Shown here piece by piece: positions 12,221-24,164 of a DNA stretch of 64,000 nucleotides. The stretch is from contig JAMXBD010000231.1 in the NCBI GenBank assembly GCA_024138025.1, positions 744,001 through 808,000 on the forward strand, read 5' to 3'. Under the pieces are notes generated by a model. It had not been told where the DNA came from. It saw only the letters and a program-made list of their open reading frames with translations, and searched no databases. How positions within the stretch are numbered: position 1 is the stretch's first letter; every line of letters begins with the position of its first letter. The translations under genes were made by a program, and so were the position numbers. Origin of the DNA: Combretum micranthum. Its lineage: Eukaryota; Streptophyta; Magnoliopsida; Myrtales; Combretaceae.

Positions 12221-14240
12221 TCATATTAGTAAGCGGGATAACTCATCTACTGCAGTATTATGTTTCCCCTTTATATGTTCAAATTCTACCTTGTAACCTT
12301 TATTTATTATTACATCTTTAAACTTTAACCATCTTCTCCTACTCATTTTATTACTTCCTGTGTTCTTATGAAATTTGACTATAGCTTCATAGTCTGTTCT
12401 AACTAACATCTCTTTTTTATTTATCAGAAATAATCTAAAATTATCTAAATAATTTACAACAGCCATTATTTCCTTGTCTATACTTGGTAAATTTTTTTCC
12501 TTGAACTTTCCACTTGTATACCTGCAAATTTCTTCAGTATTCCTTTCAGCATATTCATGAGGTTTTCTTAATAAAATTCCTCCCCATCCTATATCACATG
12601 CATCACTTTCAACGATCAAGAAATTTGTATCTAGGGTTAATTTAAACCTTGGTAACCTTTTGACCTGTTCCTTTATCTTCCTTATTTGTTTTATGTCTTC
12701 TTGGGAAAACTTTTAAAACCTGAGATCTTGTTATAAAAGTTTCCTACTAAAAAATTCAATCCTCTATGAAAGGTCTTGCATAATTTAGTAAATCAAAAAA
12801 TGCCTGTAATTGCTTTTTGTTCATTTGTTTAGGAAATTCTATCACCTTTTTTACTATGTGTTCTTGTAACTTGATTTTTCATTCTCCCATTTCTACTCCT
12901 AAAAATTCATATTCATTTTGAAAAATTGTGCCTTTTTTTTGCTTATTACTATTCCCCGTCTTTGAAATTATGAAAGCATTATCTTTAAATGCCTTATGTG
13001 TTCATGTTTGCTTTTGGAAAAAACAACATCATCCACATAAATTGTAGTGAAATCCTTTAGATTTTGAAAAGTTATATCCATTTTCCTTTGAAATATTGAA
13101 GGTACATTTTTTTTCAAATGGCATAACTTTCCATTGAAAATGTCCTTGTGAACAGGTTAAAGTAGTTCATGGTTGTGACTCTTCATCCATCTTTACCTGC
13201 CAAAATCTTAACTTATAATAAAATTTATAGAATAAGTAACAATTTTGTATTTTATTAACTAATTCAGTTTTGTTAGGAAGATTGTAAGAATCATCCATTA
13301 TGTTGTCATTCAATTTTTTATAATCTATTACCATTCTTGATTTTCATCTTGCTATTTCACTCCTTTTTCTGACAATGAATGTAGGACTTTTGTGTTGATT
13401 GTCTGACCTTTCTGTGACTTCTAACTCCAACAATTCTTTTATGTACATTCCAAAATCTTACCTATCTAAATTATCACACTCTATAATAAATTCTTAAGCT
13501 AGGGTTAATTATATCTAATTTATATACTATCCTATTTCTTTCCCAAAACCTTGTTGGGTTTTCTCTAAAAATTTCTTCTTTCTCCAAGCTACTAATGATT
13601 TGATCAAGATATGGGTAACCTGTTTCCAAACATGAATTTTCTAAAATCTTGTATACCTTTTCCCATTTTCCCATTTTTCCTTTATTTATTTTTATTTCCT
13701 TCCATTCAATTTCTTCTTCTAAGAATCCTTTTAATTCTTCAGATTCCTTTGAATTTTCCTCTATCATTTGTTTACCATTTTCCTTTTCTTGACATTCTCT
13801 TAACTTTTGACATTCGCAATCCTTTTCATTACGCCTTTGCAACAATCTAATATCTAGTTCCGTATTTTCTAAATAATTTTGATATACTATAGCTGGATAT
13901 CCTAAAATATTTACAGTATATCTAGTGATTAAGATACTATGGTGATTACTTAAAAAAAAAAAAATCTAGTCCTATTAAACATCTAATTTTTGAACTACCA
14001 AAATTCCATAATTGTATCATTCCACTATGCATAGGTACAATCCATTCTTCTCCTGTGAAAAAACTTACTTTATGTTTTTTTATACACCTACATTCCTTGG
14101 TTCTATTTCCATGAATATCTGAACTATTTCTACATATATCCATTTGTTCTACTTCATCTATAGGTGTTATCATTTCATCTATCATGTTTCCAGTACTACC
14201 TGTATCTATTAATGTATCTAGTTCTATTGTTTGTGTCTTA
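12221..14240 (-). pseudogene. Caulimovirid-like protease - reverse transcriptase - RNase H
   Basis: The polyprotein matures coat protein and copies viral RNA into DNA. The domains read from high to low coordinates. The aspartic protease active site DTGS lies near 14206-14195. A linker is rich in Glu/Lys (13845-13474). The RT region contains MVIDYKKLN (about 13345-13320), then FWQVKM (about 13190) and the catalytic YVDD followed by VVFS (about 13040-13015). RNase H (12619-12221) starts with DACDIGWGG, continues with EEICRYTSGKF, and ends with the D-E-L-S-R-L-L tail seen in reverse-transcribing elements. An in-frame stop between the arginine and the lysine-serine upstream of MVIDY, other stops, and frameshifts between 13474 and 12700 kill the frame, though the catalytic residues survive. 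The RNase H resembles caulimovirid versions more than Ty3 ones. No integrase follows. Confidence 0.8.
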
Positions 14241-14258
14241 AAGAATAACTTTATCCTA

Positions 14259-14282
14259 ATATATATATATATATATATATAT
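14259..14282. repeat. (TA)n microsatellite
   Basis: A run of about twelve TA units lies inside the region just upstream of the protease of the pararetroelement. Directly visible; likely a late expansion. Confidence 0.9.
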
Positions 14283-14461
14283 AAATTTTGTAATATGCCT
14301 TTCTTCTGGACTCGACATCTTTAACTCCTTAATCCTTTCATCTTTTATCCTTTCCAAAGACGTGTTAGCTGCTCCCATGTAGCTTCTTATTGTATCTTCA
14401 TGGCCATTTCTTCTTCTTTTATTATTATCCCTTTGTTCATATTGTCCTTTGCCTTTCCTTT

Positions 14462-15292
14462 TTATAGAATTGTTATCCTTTCTTTTATTCCCTGTATCTC
14501 TTCTTCTATCATGTCTATCTTATTGTCAATCATCATTATCCTTTCTCCTATTACATCCTGTTGAAAACTTCTATTGACTACAAAGCTTTCATTAAATTGA
14601 AACCTTTCATTTCTTTGTTCTAGGCATATTTTACAATATTCCATCATACAACTTCTGCACTGATATCTAAGTTTTGTTATCGAATATCCAGTTGCATAGA
14701 TGATCTTCTGATCCACTTCGTTGAGTCCAATTATCTCTACAACCTTCTATGCTTTCTCCTGTGTTCATCATTATATTCCCTATGTCTTGTAACATCCTGT
14801 TTAGCGATTCAACCTCTTCATTTTGATATTTTATCCCTATTTGTTCTTTATAAGGATTCTGATAATTTTGATTTAAGAACATTTTTGTAATATCATTTTC
14901 ATCCTCACTATCAGATTTCTCTATCATCATTCCTATGGATCTATTATTGATAGTATACTATAGTTTGTTTCTGTATCAATCATGTCTTCATCAATTGCCA
15001 AAATATCTTCATTCATGCATTCGACTAAAATGTTAGCCCTAGTGTTACTATTATGCCTTTTAGGACATACCTTTGTCATGTATCCTTCCTCATTATAGCT
15101 ATAACGCTTTAATATATTCTGGGAAACCCCGTTTTTATTGTATTTTCTTACATGTCTATCTTGTTTTAACCATGGCTTTTTTGCCCTGCTTGTCTTTGCA
15201 AAATATTTCTTTTTAGTCTGTACTTTGGTTTTAGCCTCCTTTTGTTTCTTTCCTTTGCTCCATATACCTGTGGTGTATAAATAGTTTGACAA
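14462..15292 (-). pseudogene. Coat-protein-like C-terminal region with lost zinc knuckle
   Basis: The open stretch 15292-14933 is very basic (K/R-rich up to about residue 55) and then has N-E-E-G followed by C-P-K-R. That is how caulimovirid coat proteins present their C-x2-C-x4-H-x4-C knuckle, but here only the last Cys remains: the other three positions read Arg, Tyr and Tyr. An acidic, glutamate-rich tail follows, as in caulimovirid coat precursors, continuing through 14930-14667 and 14716-14462 in shifted frames. Role by family: nucleic-acid binding and particle formation. The gene is broken by at least two frameshifts. A gag protein of an LTR element would look alike, so coat identity is an inference from the neighbouring RT and viroplasmin genes. 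Confidence 0.55.
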
Positions 15293-15299
15293 AAATTAT

Positions 15300-17450
15300 A
15301 ATTTCCTCCTTTCAATTGCCTATTTATTCCTTTCTTCACTTTCTACTTCTACTACCCTAGTTTCCAGTGGTTCTTGTGATTCTCAAAACATGTTTACTTT
15401 GAAAGAGACTTCTACTCTCCTTTTATAAAATAAGCCTTTGGTTTATTTCCTTCTTTCCTTTCAAATGGTAACCTTTATAGTCTTCCTATTATTTCTTCTA
15501 ATTCTTTTTTATGATTATAACTATCTTCTCCTATACCCTTTCTTTTCAAGACTTCTTCTAAGCTACAACTTAACTTGTTAACCTTTTGATGAAGCCTAAC
15601 CAGTAATGCTATAATTGTGTTGTTTTACCTAATTGTGGCCCTTATGACATCATTTACTAGTTCTATATTTCCATAAAACCCATTGGGTGGTTGTACAAAC
15701 TCCTTTGTGTCTTCTAAGGCAAATATGTAGTCTTCATTAGCATCTAATCTACCATGACGGTCATCCTAAGAATGTCTTCTTTATTTCTTGTGCCATTCTT
15801 TATGTTCCTTTTCCTAAATCAACTAACATTGTTGCCTCTTTCCTTAATTCCTTTATTACTAGATCTTGATTTCTTTTTACTTCCTCCTTCTATGCTTGTC
15901 TTATAGCCTTTATATGTTTTAACTCCTTTGACTTTCTTTCTATATCGACTTATGTTTGCTTTATGTAGTCAACCTTATCTATTATCTCCTTTACCTATTT
16001 ATCTTTTACTTTCATCCGATTTCCTAAAAAGTTGTGAGCTTTGTAAAGAGTGTCTAAATCCTTGTGAACAGATGTGCTAAAAGATATAATTAAGTCTACT
16101 ATGCTATTTAACTGCTCGTGATCTGAATGCAACAAATGCGATGAATGCTTAAAATATCAAAGATGAGAAAAACTACTATTTCCTACTTGTATCCTATTAT
16201 GCTCCTTGATTTCTAAATTTAACCAATCAAAATTCCTACTCATGAGGTTTTGTACAAGGTAATATGCAAGGATCTACTAACTTAATTTGACTTAATTGTT
16301 TTCCTAATCCATTTATGTCTTTCTTGTATTTTAAATCTGTAAGGTACCTTTCAAAACCTTCCTTCAAATATATATACAGCCTATCCTTCGCTAAAAACTA
16401 GTGGATGTGTATGAACTCTTCTCCTATTTCCTTAACTTTTTCATTTAAGTCTAAGAGATTAACCTCTTTTTTTAAGCCTAACTATCCAATATAACTCTCT
16501 ACTTTTTCTACACTTAAAATTTCTAAATTATCTATCGATTACAAGAAATCATAAAGCTTCTTATCATAACTACTAATTCCTATAATCCTGTCAAAAAGTG
16601 CACTCATGCTGTCATGCTTATGACCAAGCCTTCATAATAATTTATCCTTTGAGTTATCCTTTCTATAACTTTTTCCCTTTTCCAAAGCCTTTTCAATTCC
16701 TTTTATATCCTTTTTCCAGAATTCTAATCTCTCTTGTTATGCCTTTATGTGATCCTTTAACCTTTTCATCCTTTGGTTTTTATCTTTTATAAAATTATGC
16801 ATTACACCATCATGCTACTTATCAATTCTTCATAATATCTTATAAGTTCATTATACCTTATTATCTCTTTTTTCTCTTATGTAAATTATGTCTAAAATAT
16901 ATCTAAATTGTGAACATGTAGTTGGTTTTATTACATTTCCTTTTAATCGTGGTGCTAATTCTTTCCTTTGTCTATTAACCCTTTCTAAATCCTTTTCTAT
17001 ATCATTCACAAGATTCTTATACCTTTTTATTGTGTTCTTATATCTTTTAATATACTACATGTATCTATGTGTCATAATCTTCAAACATCAAATGTTTTCT
17101 TGAATTTATTAACAAAACTATTATATCACATATTATATCTACTATATCAGAAACTACAGCTATTATAAAAAGATACCAAATAATAGTAAAATTTAAAATC
17201 ATATCATCATGTGAACATTATTATTTTATCTTCGCAAACTTCTATTCTGCGCCTTATTTCTTCAATAAAATTATAATTACTATGCAGATTACTGTATATC
17301 CTTGTTTTTTGTATGATGCTTATAAAATTCTTATTCCTTAGAGTTGGGTTCTCAAAGTGTAACTCCAAAAGACTTTCAAGTTGTTCTATGTATCCTTTTG
17401 TTCTCCTTATAATATCCATTAGCCTTTTAATTTCCTTTCCTTAGTCCTTT
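15300..17450 (-). pseudogene. Degraded upstream coding region of the pararetroelement
   Basis: This 2.1-kb stretch lies between the primer site and the basic region. The minus strand is purine-rich, with short lysine/glutamate-rich, coiled-coil-like readable pieces separated by stops: 17419-17207 (70 codons), about 17035-16860, and about 15745-15500 (including FVQPPNGFYGNIEL and LLVRLHQKVNKL). I recognise no 30K-type movement-protein motif. The position suggests the movement protein and N-terminal coat, or a gag gene, but the sequence does not decide between these. Confidence 0.4.
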
Positions 17451-17663
17451 ATGTATTCCTTAGTAAACAATATTCATATTAAAATTAAACAAGACAAAGA
17501 TTTAATTTTAAACAGAATATTAAACAATAGAATATAAGAACAAAATATAATAATAAAGTTGGACAGTGATAATAATAAAGTAGTAACAAAACTAAAAATC
17601 ATATAACATTAAAACTGGATATTAAAGTGAAATTGATAAACAAAGTTTCTAAGATATAAAAAT

Positions 17664-17681
17664 AACATGGTTCTGATACCA
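17664..17681 (-). promoter_or_regulatory. Primer-binding site for initiator tRNA-Met
   Basis: The minus strand reads TGGTATCAGAACCATGTT, matching the usual TGGTATCAGAGC complement of the tRNA-Met 3' end with one change in the first twelve bases. It lies directly at the inner edge of the right terminal repeat. Caulimovirids and many copia elements prime from this tRNA. Confidence 0.85.
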
Positions 17682-17997
17682 AAATCGGGATCTTTGTGCC
17701 ACGAGAAAAGACTTCATGGCAAGGATAAACAATTAAAGCAAAGATAGTTAATCAGTGGAGCAATGTTTTCTTTAAAAAATAAACCTTATATCTACGCCAT
17801 AACCCATAAGGCCAAATCACGGCAAACTCCGCCTCAAACAGCCTTATCAAAGGGTTTTTTAGGCCGACCCTTTTGGTATAATTTTTAAAGGTATCAGAGC
17901 TTTTGCTATCAAGTATGGTGCCTTAAGCTGTTTATCCATGCTATAAAACCTTATCGCATGATACAAAGGCTTAATAAGGTTTTAGAGCATGGTTACC

Positions 17998-20900
17998 TGT
18001 TATGCCCCAAGGGGTACCCTAAACGTAATAATCCGCCACACTCAATATTAAAGCTTAAGTATGACAATCTTAGTCATTCCCCTAAGCTTTGACATTAAGT
18101 GTAAGGCATGCTCTCATAATTTTAGAGGATCATACATGGAATTATGAAGCTTAAGGAGATATAATAACAAATTAAGAAAAAAAGGATTCATAATATTCAT
18201 TTATTCATAATAATGATCTTACAAAACTTAGGGGATTCCCCAGCCTCAAATCTATTAGAAGAATATTTCTATATCTTATCCAACACTAAACTTCATCTAG
18301 AAATTCCTTAGCCCAAAAGAAAAATACCTGACTGCGGGTCCTCATGGCCTCAACCACATGTAAGGAAACTACAAAAGATATCTATAGGGGTATAAGCTAA
18401 TAAGCTTAGTGAGAACTATTTCCGTAAATGACTTCTTGAAATGGAAATTCAAACAAGTTATTTAAGCAGGCAAATGAGATGCAACAAACACGTGGGCAAA
18501 AAAGGCATATAGTTTTTCGGAAACTATATGTTGAATGGATTTATGCCCTCCATTCGGGGTTTGGTGATACTTAACCTTAAAACAAGTAATTTTAGTTAAA
18601 AAGATTCATGCTTTCGATCAATATCGCCAAGCACATTAAGTCTACTTGAATTAAGTCTTGCTTCCAGACTATCCACTAAGCATTTTCCCCATGTCGCCAA
18701 GCAATCGCTTTCGGTCACTCCGCCAAGTGTTGCTTTCGACTTGAACTACCATCCCTCTCACCAAGGATAATAGCCCAATGCAATGTGACTTACTTCGTGG
18801 TATGCATGAACCAAGTTCTTTATGATTTCATAGCATCATTATTATCAAATTAAGGTGATCATAGAATTTCAAACAAATAAAGTGTTATACTAAAACAAAC
18901 ATTAAATCAATACTGGCCCCGATATTCTTAAGATCCTTTCAACCAATTATCTTACATACATATCCATTTGTCTTTCCTTAATTCTAATGCGACTAGATTA
19001 CAAGCACAATCAAGTAAAGTATTTTACGGAAATAAACTCACGATGCCATGATGACAATTCCTCTAGCGGATGAGTCGCTCACACAATCCTCCTAATCGAA
19101 ATAGTCTTTAAGGTATAGGTATCCTTCCTCGGAATCACTTAGCCAAAGGAAATACCCAAGAGGAGTATTTCTTGATAATTTTCTTGAATTTTGACAAAAC
19201 AATGTTATGAGAACGTTAAAGTTCGTATAAAGGAGAATTCAAATTTAAAATGGCTATAACTTGGTCATTTTAACTCGGAATTGCGCATATAATATATCGA
19301 TTTCTACCTACTCGAAAAGATCCACCCATTTCCAAAACTATTTTTATCAAAGTAGATCATATAGGCCCCGAAACAGTGGCTATAAAATTCTCCACGAATT
19401 TTCCAACCCAAAATAATTTTGGTTCAAACATTAAATCATTCAAAATTTGTTTGATAAATACTTAGTTATCTATATAGTTGAAAATTTCTCTTTTTATAGT
19501 TACTTAGCTCATATTTTATTCATGCTCAAGTGTTTGTTGTTCATTCATGTTTCTTGGGTAAAACAATATCAATTAAAAGTTTAGAAAACTATAGTTTACA
19601 AAAAATTCATTTTGTAAATTGTTTTGAAATGAATATTTTGATTCTTTTTGTTTTCAAAGAATTGCTTTATGATTAACTTGTTATATTTTTCCTAAATGAC
19701 TTTTTGAAAAGAAATTTTCTTGTTCTTCTAAGTGCTACTTTTCCTATTTATGTTCCATTCAATCTTTCTTTGACTATTTATTTGAAAAGATCTAAACTTG
19801 AAAATTCTTACTTCTTGCTCCTAAGGTTTTCGTTATGTTAGGTTCTTATAAAAATCATTTTTTGTATTAAAATCATTTTTCTCTTTAAAAAAAAAAAAGT
19901 GATATAGAAAGGCTTTTCAAAAAAAAAAAATAGTTTCAAAAATTGTAGTGAGTTCTTCTTAAAACTTGGAAAGAAATAACTTTTACTTTTGTTAAACCAT
20001 AAATTTTAAATTTCATATAAATCTATTCTTAAATGACAAAATCTCCTTTTTATCAAGTATTCTTAAAGTTTGGAAAAATTTGGACAACACTTTTAATGGG
20101 CATGATTTATGAGAAATAATAATAATAACAAGCAAAAATAACATAAATATTAAATAAGGTCAAGTATTGGGAGTCTTAGCTTCTTCAAGGCTCCCGGGAC
20201 TAAGAAGTATACTAGTCTCAAAAGAAAAATAAAAAGAAAGAAAGAAAAAATTTGTTTTGACTTGATAAGGACAAGTCTAAGACTAGAGACTAGTCTTAAA
20301 ATAGTAAGAAATAAATAAATTGCAATGAAAGAAATAAATAAATTTCTTTGCATGGAAATAAATAAATTGCAAGTGAGCTTATATGCTCTAAAGAATATAT
20401 ATATACACACACACACATAATAATACTTAGATATAATAACAATAATATGAACAAAATAACAACATAAACATAAATAGATTTTCATGAACATGAACATGAA
20501 CAAGAACAAGAATAATACATGAACATAATGTAGCTTCCATAACAGTTAGTCTTTGGAAACTCATACCATAGTCATGTAAAGTTACATGACATGAGGAGAA
20601 GAAAATAATAAGAAAGTTTACCCAAAAAATGTTTTGGTAGTGCTATGTGGTTATGGGTTTTGTTGTAGGTAGAAAGTGGTTTTGTGATTAATTTGAGAGA
20701 GTTTTGAGAGGATACTTAGAGAGAGTTTTGAGAGGAGAATTTGAGAGAGTTTTTGTAGAGAATTCGTGAGTAGTAATTGTGTGAAAGAAGTGAAAGAGGA
20801 GGGGAGGTATTTATAGGAAATGAGGAGTGGAATTTTGTGTGATTTAAATAAAAGAAAATTGAAACAAAAATTGAGATGGATGAATGGGAGGGGGTGCCAG

Positions 20901-21521
20901 CCATGCTTTGATAGAGGGAGAGGGAGTGTTTTGTTTTGTATTTTTGTTAAATAAATGTAATATTAAGTAAGGTAGATGTGAAATAAAATTATGGGAAAGG
21001 TAAAAAGTAAAGGTTATAGGTTATGGTGTTTGTAAGAGTAGGTATAAGAAAAAGCAGAGGTAAAAGAATAGTATAGAATAATAATGAATAGTGTAATGTA
21101 AAGCAATATGACTAATAAAGTACCTGTAGTAAGAAAATGCACGTATAATCACGATATCTGATATTTTTACTTACCGAAAAATTATAAAACTGATATTTTT
21201 TAAAACCTTATATTTTTACGAGTCTAATGATATATTCGGAATATTTCTACTATTCGAGCCCCATGACACGTTTTTCAAGAACTGTATCCGATCGGATTCG
21301 AAACAAGTCGCGGTTTTACTAATCTGATCTTTTTAAGTTTCCCTAGGTAATTACGAACTATTCTACATACTAAACTCTTACTTACTTTCTCGGGGTTGCT
21401 TATTCAGGATTGCCGAACTTTAATCTATTATGTCTAACTAGGTTTTTTTTACTTTTAGGTTTCCGGTTGACTTCCAGATTTGGGTTTAACTAAACCGATC
21501 TCAAAACTTTGGGGGTTTACA
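17998..21521 (-). mobile_element. Solo LTR (3.5 kb), TSD TTACC
   Basis: The segment begins TGTTATGCCC and ends GGGTTTACA, so its complement begins TGTAAACCC. It is flanked by the direct repeat TTACC (17993-17997 and 21522-21526) and interrupts a terminal repeat that is otherwise continuous. It contains no coding domains, as expected of a solo LTR left by recombination. A TATA box lies on the minus strand at 20815-20808 (TATAAATA). The same family, longer and in the opposite orientation, is seen at 54716-59471. The orientation (minus) is chosen from the TATA box and the shared TGTAAACCC start. Parent family: an LTR retrotransposon with very long LTRs, not named further. Confidence 0.85.
20808..20815 (-). 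promoter_or_regulatory. TATA box of the 3.5-kb LTR
   Basis: The minus strand reads TATAAATA followed by CCTCC. The related LTR at 54716-59471 has TATAAGTACCTCC at 55839 in the corresponding place, so the site is conserved within the family. Confidence 0.55.
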
Positions 21522-21736
21522 TTACCTTTATACCTTAAAAGGAAAATTAGCCAAACATGGTTAACGAAAACTTACAAAAACTTTATTGAATGAGGTGGAG
21601 GTATGTTACAAGGATACTTACAGAACTAAAACACCTAGAAATTTCACTCACAAAACACTTAGATACTCTCTAATGTTTTTCTCGCTAATATTCTCTCTCT
21701 CTCTATCTTCTCTCTCTAAACCTAAACCTTGCTCGC

Positions 21737-21744
21737 TTTTTATA
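21737..21744 (-). promoter_or_regulatory. TATA box in terminal repeat (5' copy)
   Basis: The minus strand reads TATAAAAA, followed by a GA-rich leader (GAGAGA near 21690-21715). It is the counterpart of the site at 10161-10167 and probably the promoter for the genomic RNA of the element. Confidence 0.6.
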
Positions 21745-23127
21745 GAAAATTTTTCCAGAACTAAAACAGTAAAAAGTGCCACAATGACCTACTATTACAG
21801 TAAAACAATAGCCTACTACTACAGTACAAAAAGTGCTACACTACCATAAAAGTTGCTACAGTGAGCTATGCTACAGTACTGAACAGTAATCCCATGATTT
21901 TTCTTCCGCCCTTTCCATGCTGGATGTCCTATTTCCTTCCACATTTTTCATGTTTGTTTGTTTGTTTGTCTTCTGTGTTTTTCTCCTTCTTGTCTTCCTT
22001 TCCTCTTTGTCCGTAACTTTCCTTTTCCTTTTTCCTTTGTTCTGATCCTTCATTCATCATTATTTTTTTTCTATATAGATGTATGTATGTATGTAATATG
22101 TTAACCAATAAGGCGTACTAGTGACTGGTGAGGTTTATTATTATTTCATTGCTCTTTTTTTTTCCCTAAATCATACGTAGTTAAAGCGCATCATAATGTG
22201 TAAGACATTTTTACATATAACATAATTGATGTCTATGTTATTGAGCAAATATTTTATGACATTGGATTCTAATTTTCAAGTACAATTTTACCCCTAAATA
22301 TATTAAATTAAAAAATAAAATTACATATTATATAATGATTTAGCTTGGAAGCATCATAAGTTTTTTCAATAATTTCACTTTTCTTCACATCTATTTTCAT
22401 AATTTTTGTCAATAATCATGTCTCCTTTATAAATAGCATCTAGTTATCAAATTACATTTCCATTTAATATATATAAACTCATTGTCGTAACAATTCCTTT
22501 ATTAATAATTGATTGATAATTCCTCTGTAAAAAGAATCTAGACAAACATGTAAATAAAAACCTTACATATGATGGTGCAATGTGAAAAAGTGGAGCAACA
22601 ATAGAAACATCATTTTTTGATAATGAAGTGGGTGTATGAAACACAACATTTCGAGAAGAGAGAGATAGAAGGGCATAAAGAAAGCAAACCAAAAGAAAAT
22701 GATGAATCCGAAGAAGGCCAACAGATGAAGAAGAGTTAAAAAGCATCCTTCATTTTATTAAATTGCGTTTTTCTAGGTTAATGGTGAAGAGCTTTAAAAG
22801 ATGGCAAAGATGGAAGAGAGAGAACTAAGATAATGCTATACGTGTGTGTGTGTTTTTCATTTTTAATCATTTTGTAAGTTTGATGTTAAATCCAATTTAT
22901 TACTTTTTACTAAATGTAAAAAGAAATATATTGTTCAATTTTTTATTCAATAAATTGTTAATCTACCATAATGGTTTAAAATTTTAGCTTAACTTCGTAA
23001 ACTGATATAATTTCAACACGAAAAAAAATATGGGAGACAATTCTCATTGGTTTGTATAATGTTGTTGTTGTTGTTGTTACTATTATAATGGATTTGAAGA
23101 GACACATATATTCTCTATTACGTGACT

Positions 23128-23700
23128 TATGAGGAGAATATTTCTATTAATTGGACTCCAAAAATAAATTATATGGTTTTTATCTTTGTATTTCTAAAAA
23201 TTAATTCTTGATATTCTTTAATGTGTTCTTGAAATAATTATTACTACCATTTTCTTTTATTGTTAGCTAAAAATTTACCCGTTTCTAAAATTGATAAATT
23301 TTCTTTATAATCAAATTATTATAATAATATACAATAATATATGTATTAAACAATAATAACATTAATTTGATGTCAAATATGTAGTCAATAATATATTTCA
23401 ATTACCATTGATAGTAACTCCATTAAATTATATTAAAAGAATAATTCTCTTAATTAGACTCTCTAAAAATAAATTATATGGTTTTTATCTATGATTTTTC
23501 TAAAAACACATTTCTTAATAATCTTTAATGTGTTCTTGAAATAATTATCACCTATTGTTTTCTTTTATTATTAACTAAAAATTTGTCCGTTTCTAAAACA
23601 AACACAATTTTCTCTATACTCAAACTATTGTAATATACCTTAAAATTAATTTATAGTATCAAATTTGTAGTTAATAAGATGTTTCAATTATCATTGATAG
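23128..23700. repeat. Direct duplication, period about 313 bp
   Basis: 23128-23330 and 23441-23640 share long similar stretches in the same orientation, for example AAATAAATTATATGGTTTTTATCT and TTTAATGTGTTCTTGAAATAATTAT regions, and GATAGTAACTCCATTAA versus GATAGCTATTCCATTAA after each. Divergence is clear, so the duplication is old. Non-coding. Confidence 0.7.
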
Positions 23701-24164
23701 CTATTCCATTAATAAGGCATTTTTTTATTATTTAATATGTTTTAATTTCCATTGATATCAATTTTCATCAATGATTTACAATTTCAACATTTATAGTATC
23801 ATTACATTCGTCATTAATAATAAGGTTGAATCACATTAATATCAATTCCCATTAATAAGTTTTTAATGACATTATATTCTTTATATAAGAGGACCACTAG
23901 TGTATTGGTGTATTTTCCATATCATATACCTCTTCTTGTTGTTCGGTTGCCTCATAATATTCCCACAACTTTAACTACTCATTCATCATGTTCATTTAGT
24001 GTATAAAAATAAAATAAGTAATTATCAGAGTAAAAAAGTGATATCCATTATGCTTTATTATCTTTATTACAAAAGTGATAATTATACGGGTAATGTTTTC
24101 AAGATAAGGTATTAAAACAAAGTTAAAAATAAATCATTGAATAGGCATAAGAAGGGGTCATTCG

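Larger units (their letters stand above)
9641..22071 (-). mobile_element. Caulimovirid-like integrated pararetroelement with terminal repeats
   Basis: Read on the minus strand, the order is: terminal repeat, tRNA-Met primer site, coat-like region with a degenerate CCHC knuckle, aspartic protease, reverse transcriptase, RNase H, viroplasmin-like (transactivator) gene, second terminal repeat. Without the nested solo LTR (17998-21521) and the extra copy of its 5-bp target duplication it spans about 8.9 kb, that is about 7.2 kb of interior plus two repeats of about 0.8 kb. One repeat plus the interior is close to 8 kb, the usual size of a Caulimoviridae genome. I found no integrase and recognised no movement protein. 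TATATA occurs immediately outside both ends (9635-9640 and 22072-22077), compatible with a short target duplication but low in complexity. All genes carry stops or frameshifts. Alternative: an unusual LTR retrotransposon with a captured viral gene set. Confidence 0.75.
17680..22071 (-). repeat. Terminal repeat, 5' copy, split by a solo LTR
   Basis: Homologous to 9641-10441. The copy is cut at TTACC by the insertion at 17998-21521 and resumes at 21522. It is about 60 bp longer than the other copy because of extra CTACAGT-type repeats near 21785-21835. TATA box on the minus strand at 21744-21737. It ends in a T-run at 22070, followed by TATATA. Confidence 0.75.

Noticed and set aside
12700..17450. 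Ty3/gypsy assignment of the minus-strand RT element
   Set aside because: No integrase after RNase H, viroplasmin-like gene instead, tRNA-Met primer site and non TG...CA ends argue for a caulimovirid-like origin.
20150..20509. Long minus-strand open frame rich in Phe, Leu and Ile
   Set aside because: Low-complexity reading of a TE LTR; no domain, and inside a solo LTR.
22447..22746. Minus-strand frame with signal-peptide-like start
   Set aside because: Hydrophobic leucine/serine-rich text from AT-rich DNA; no supporting promoter, splice or family signal.
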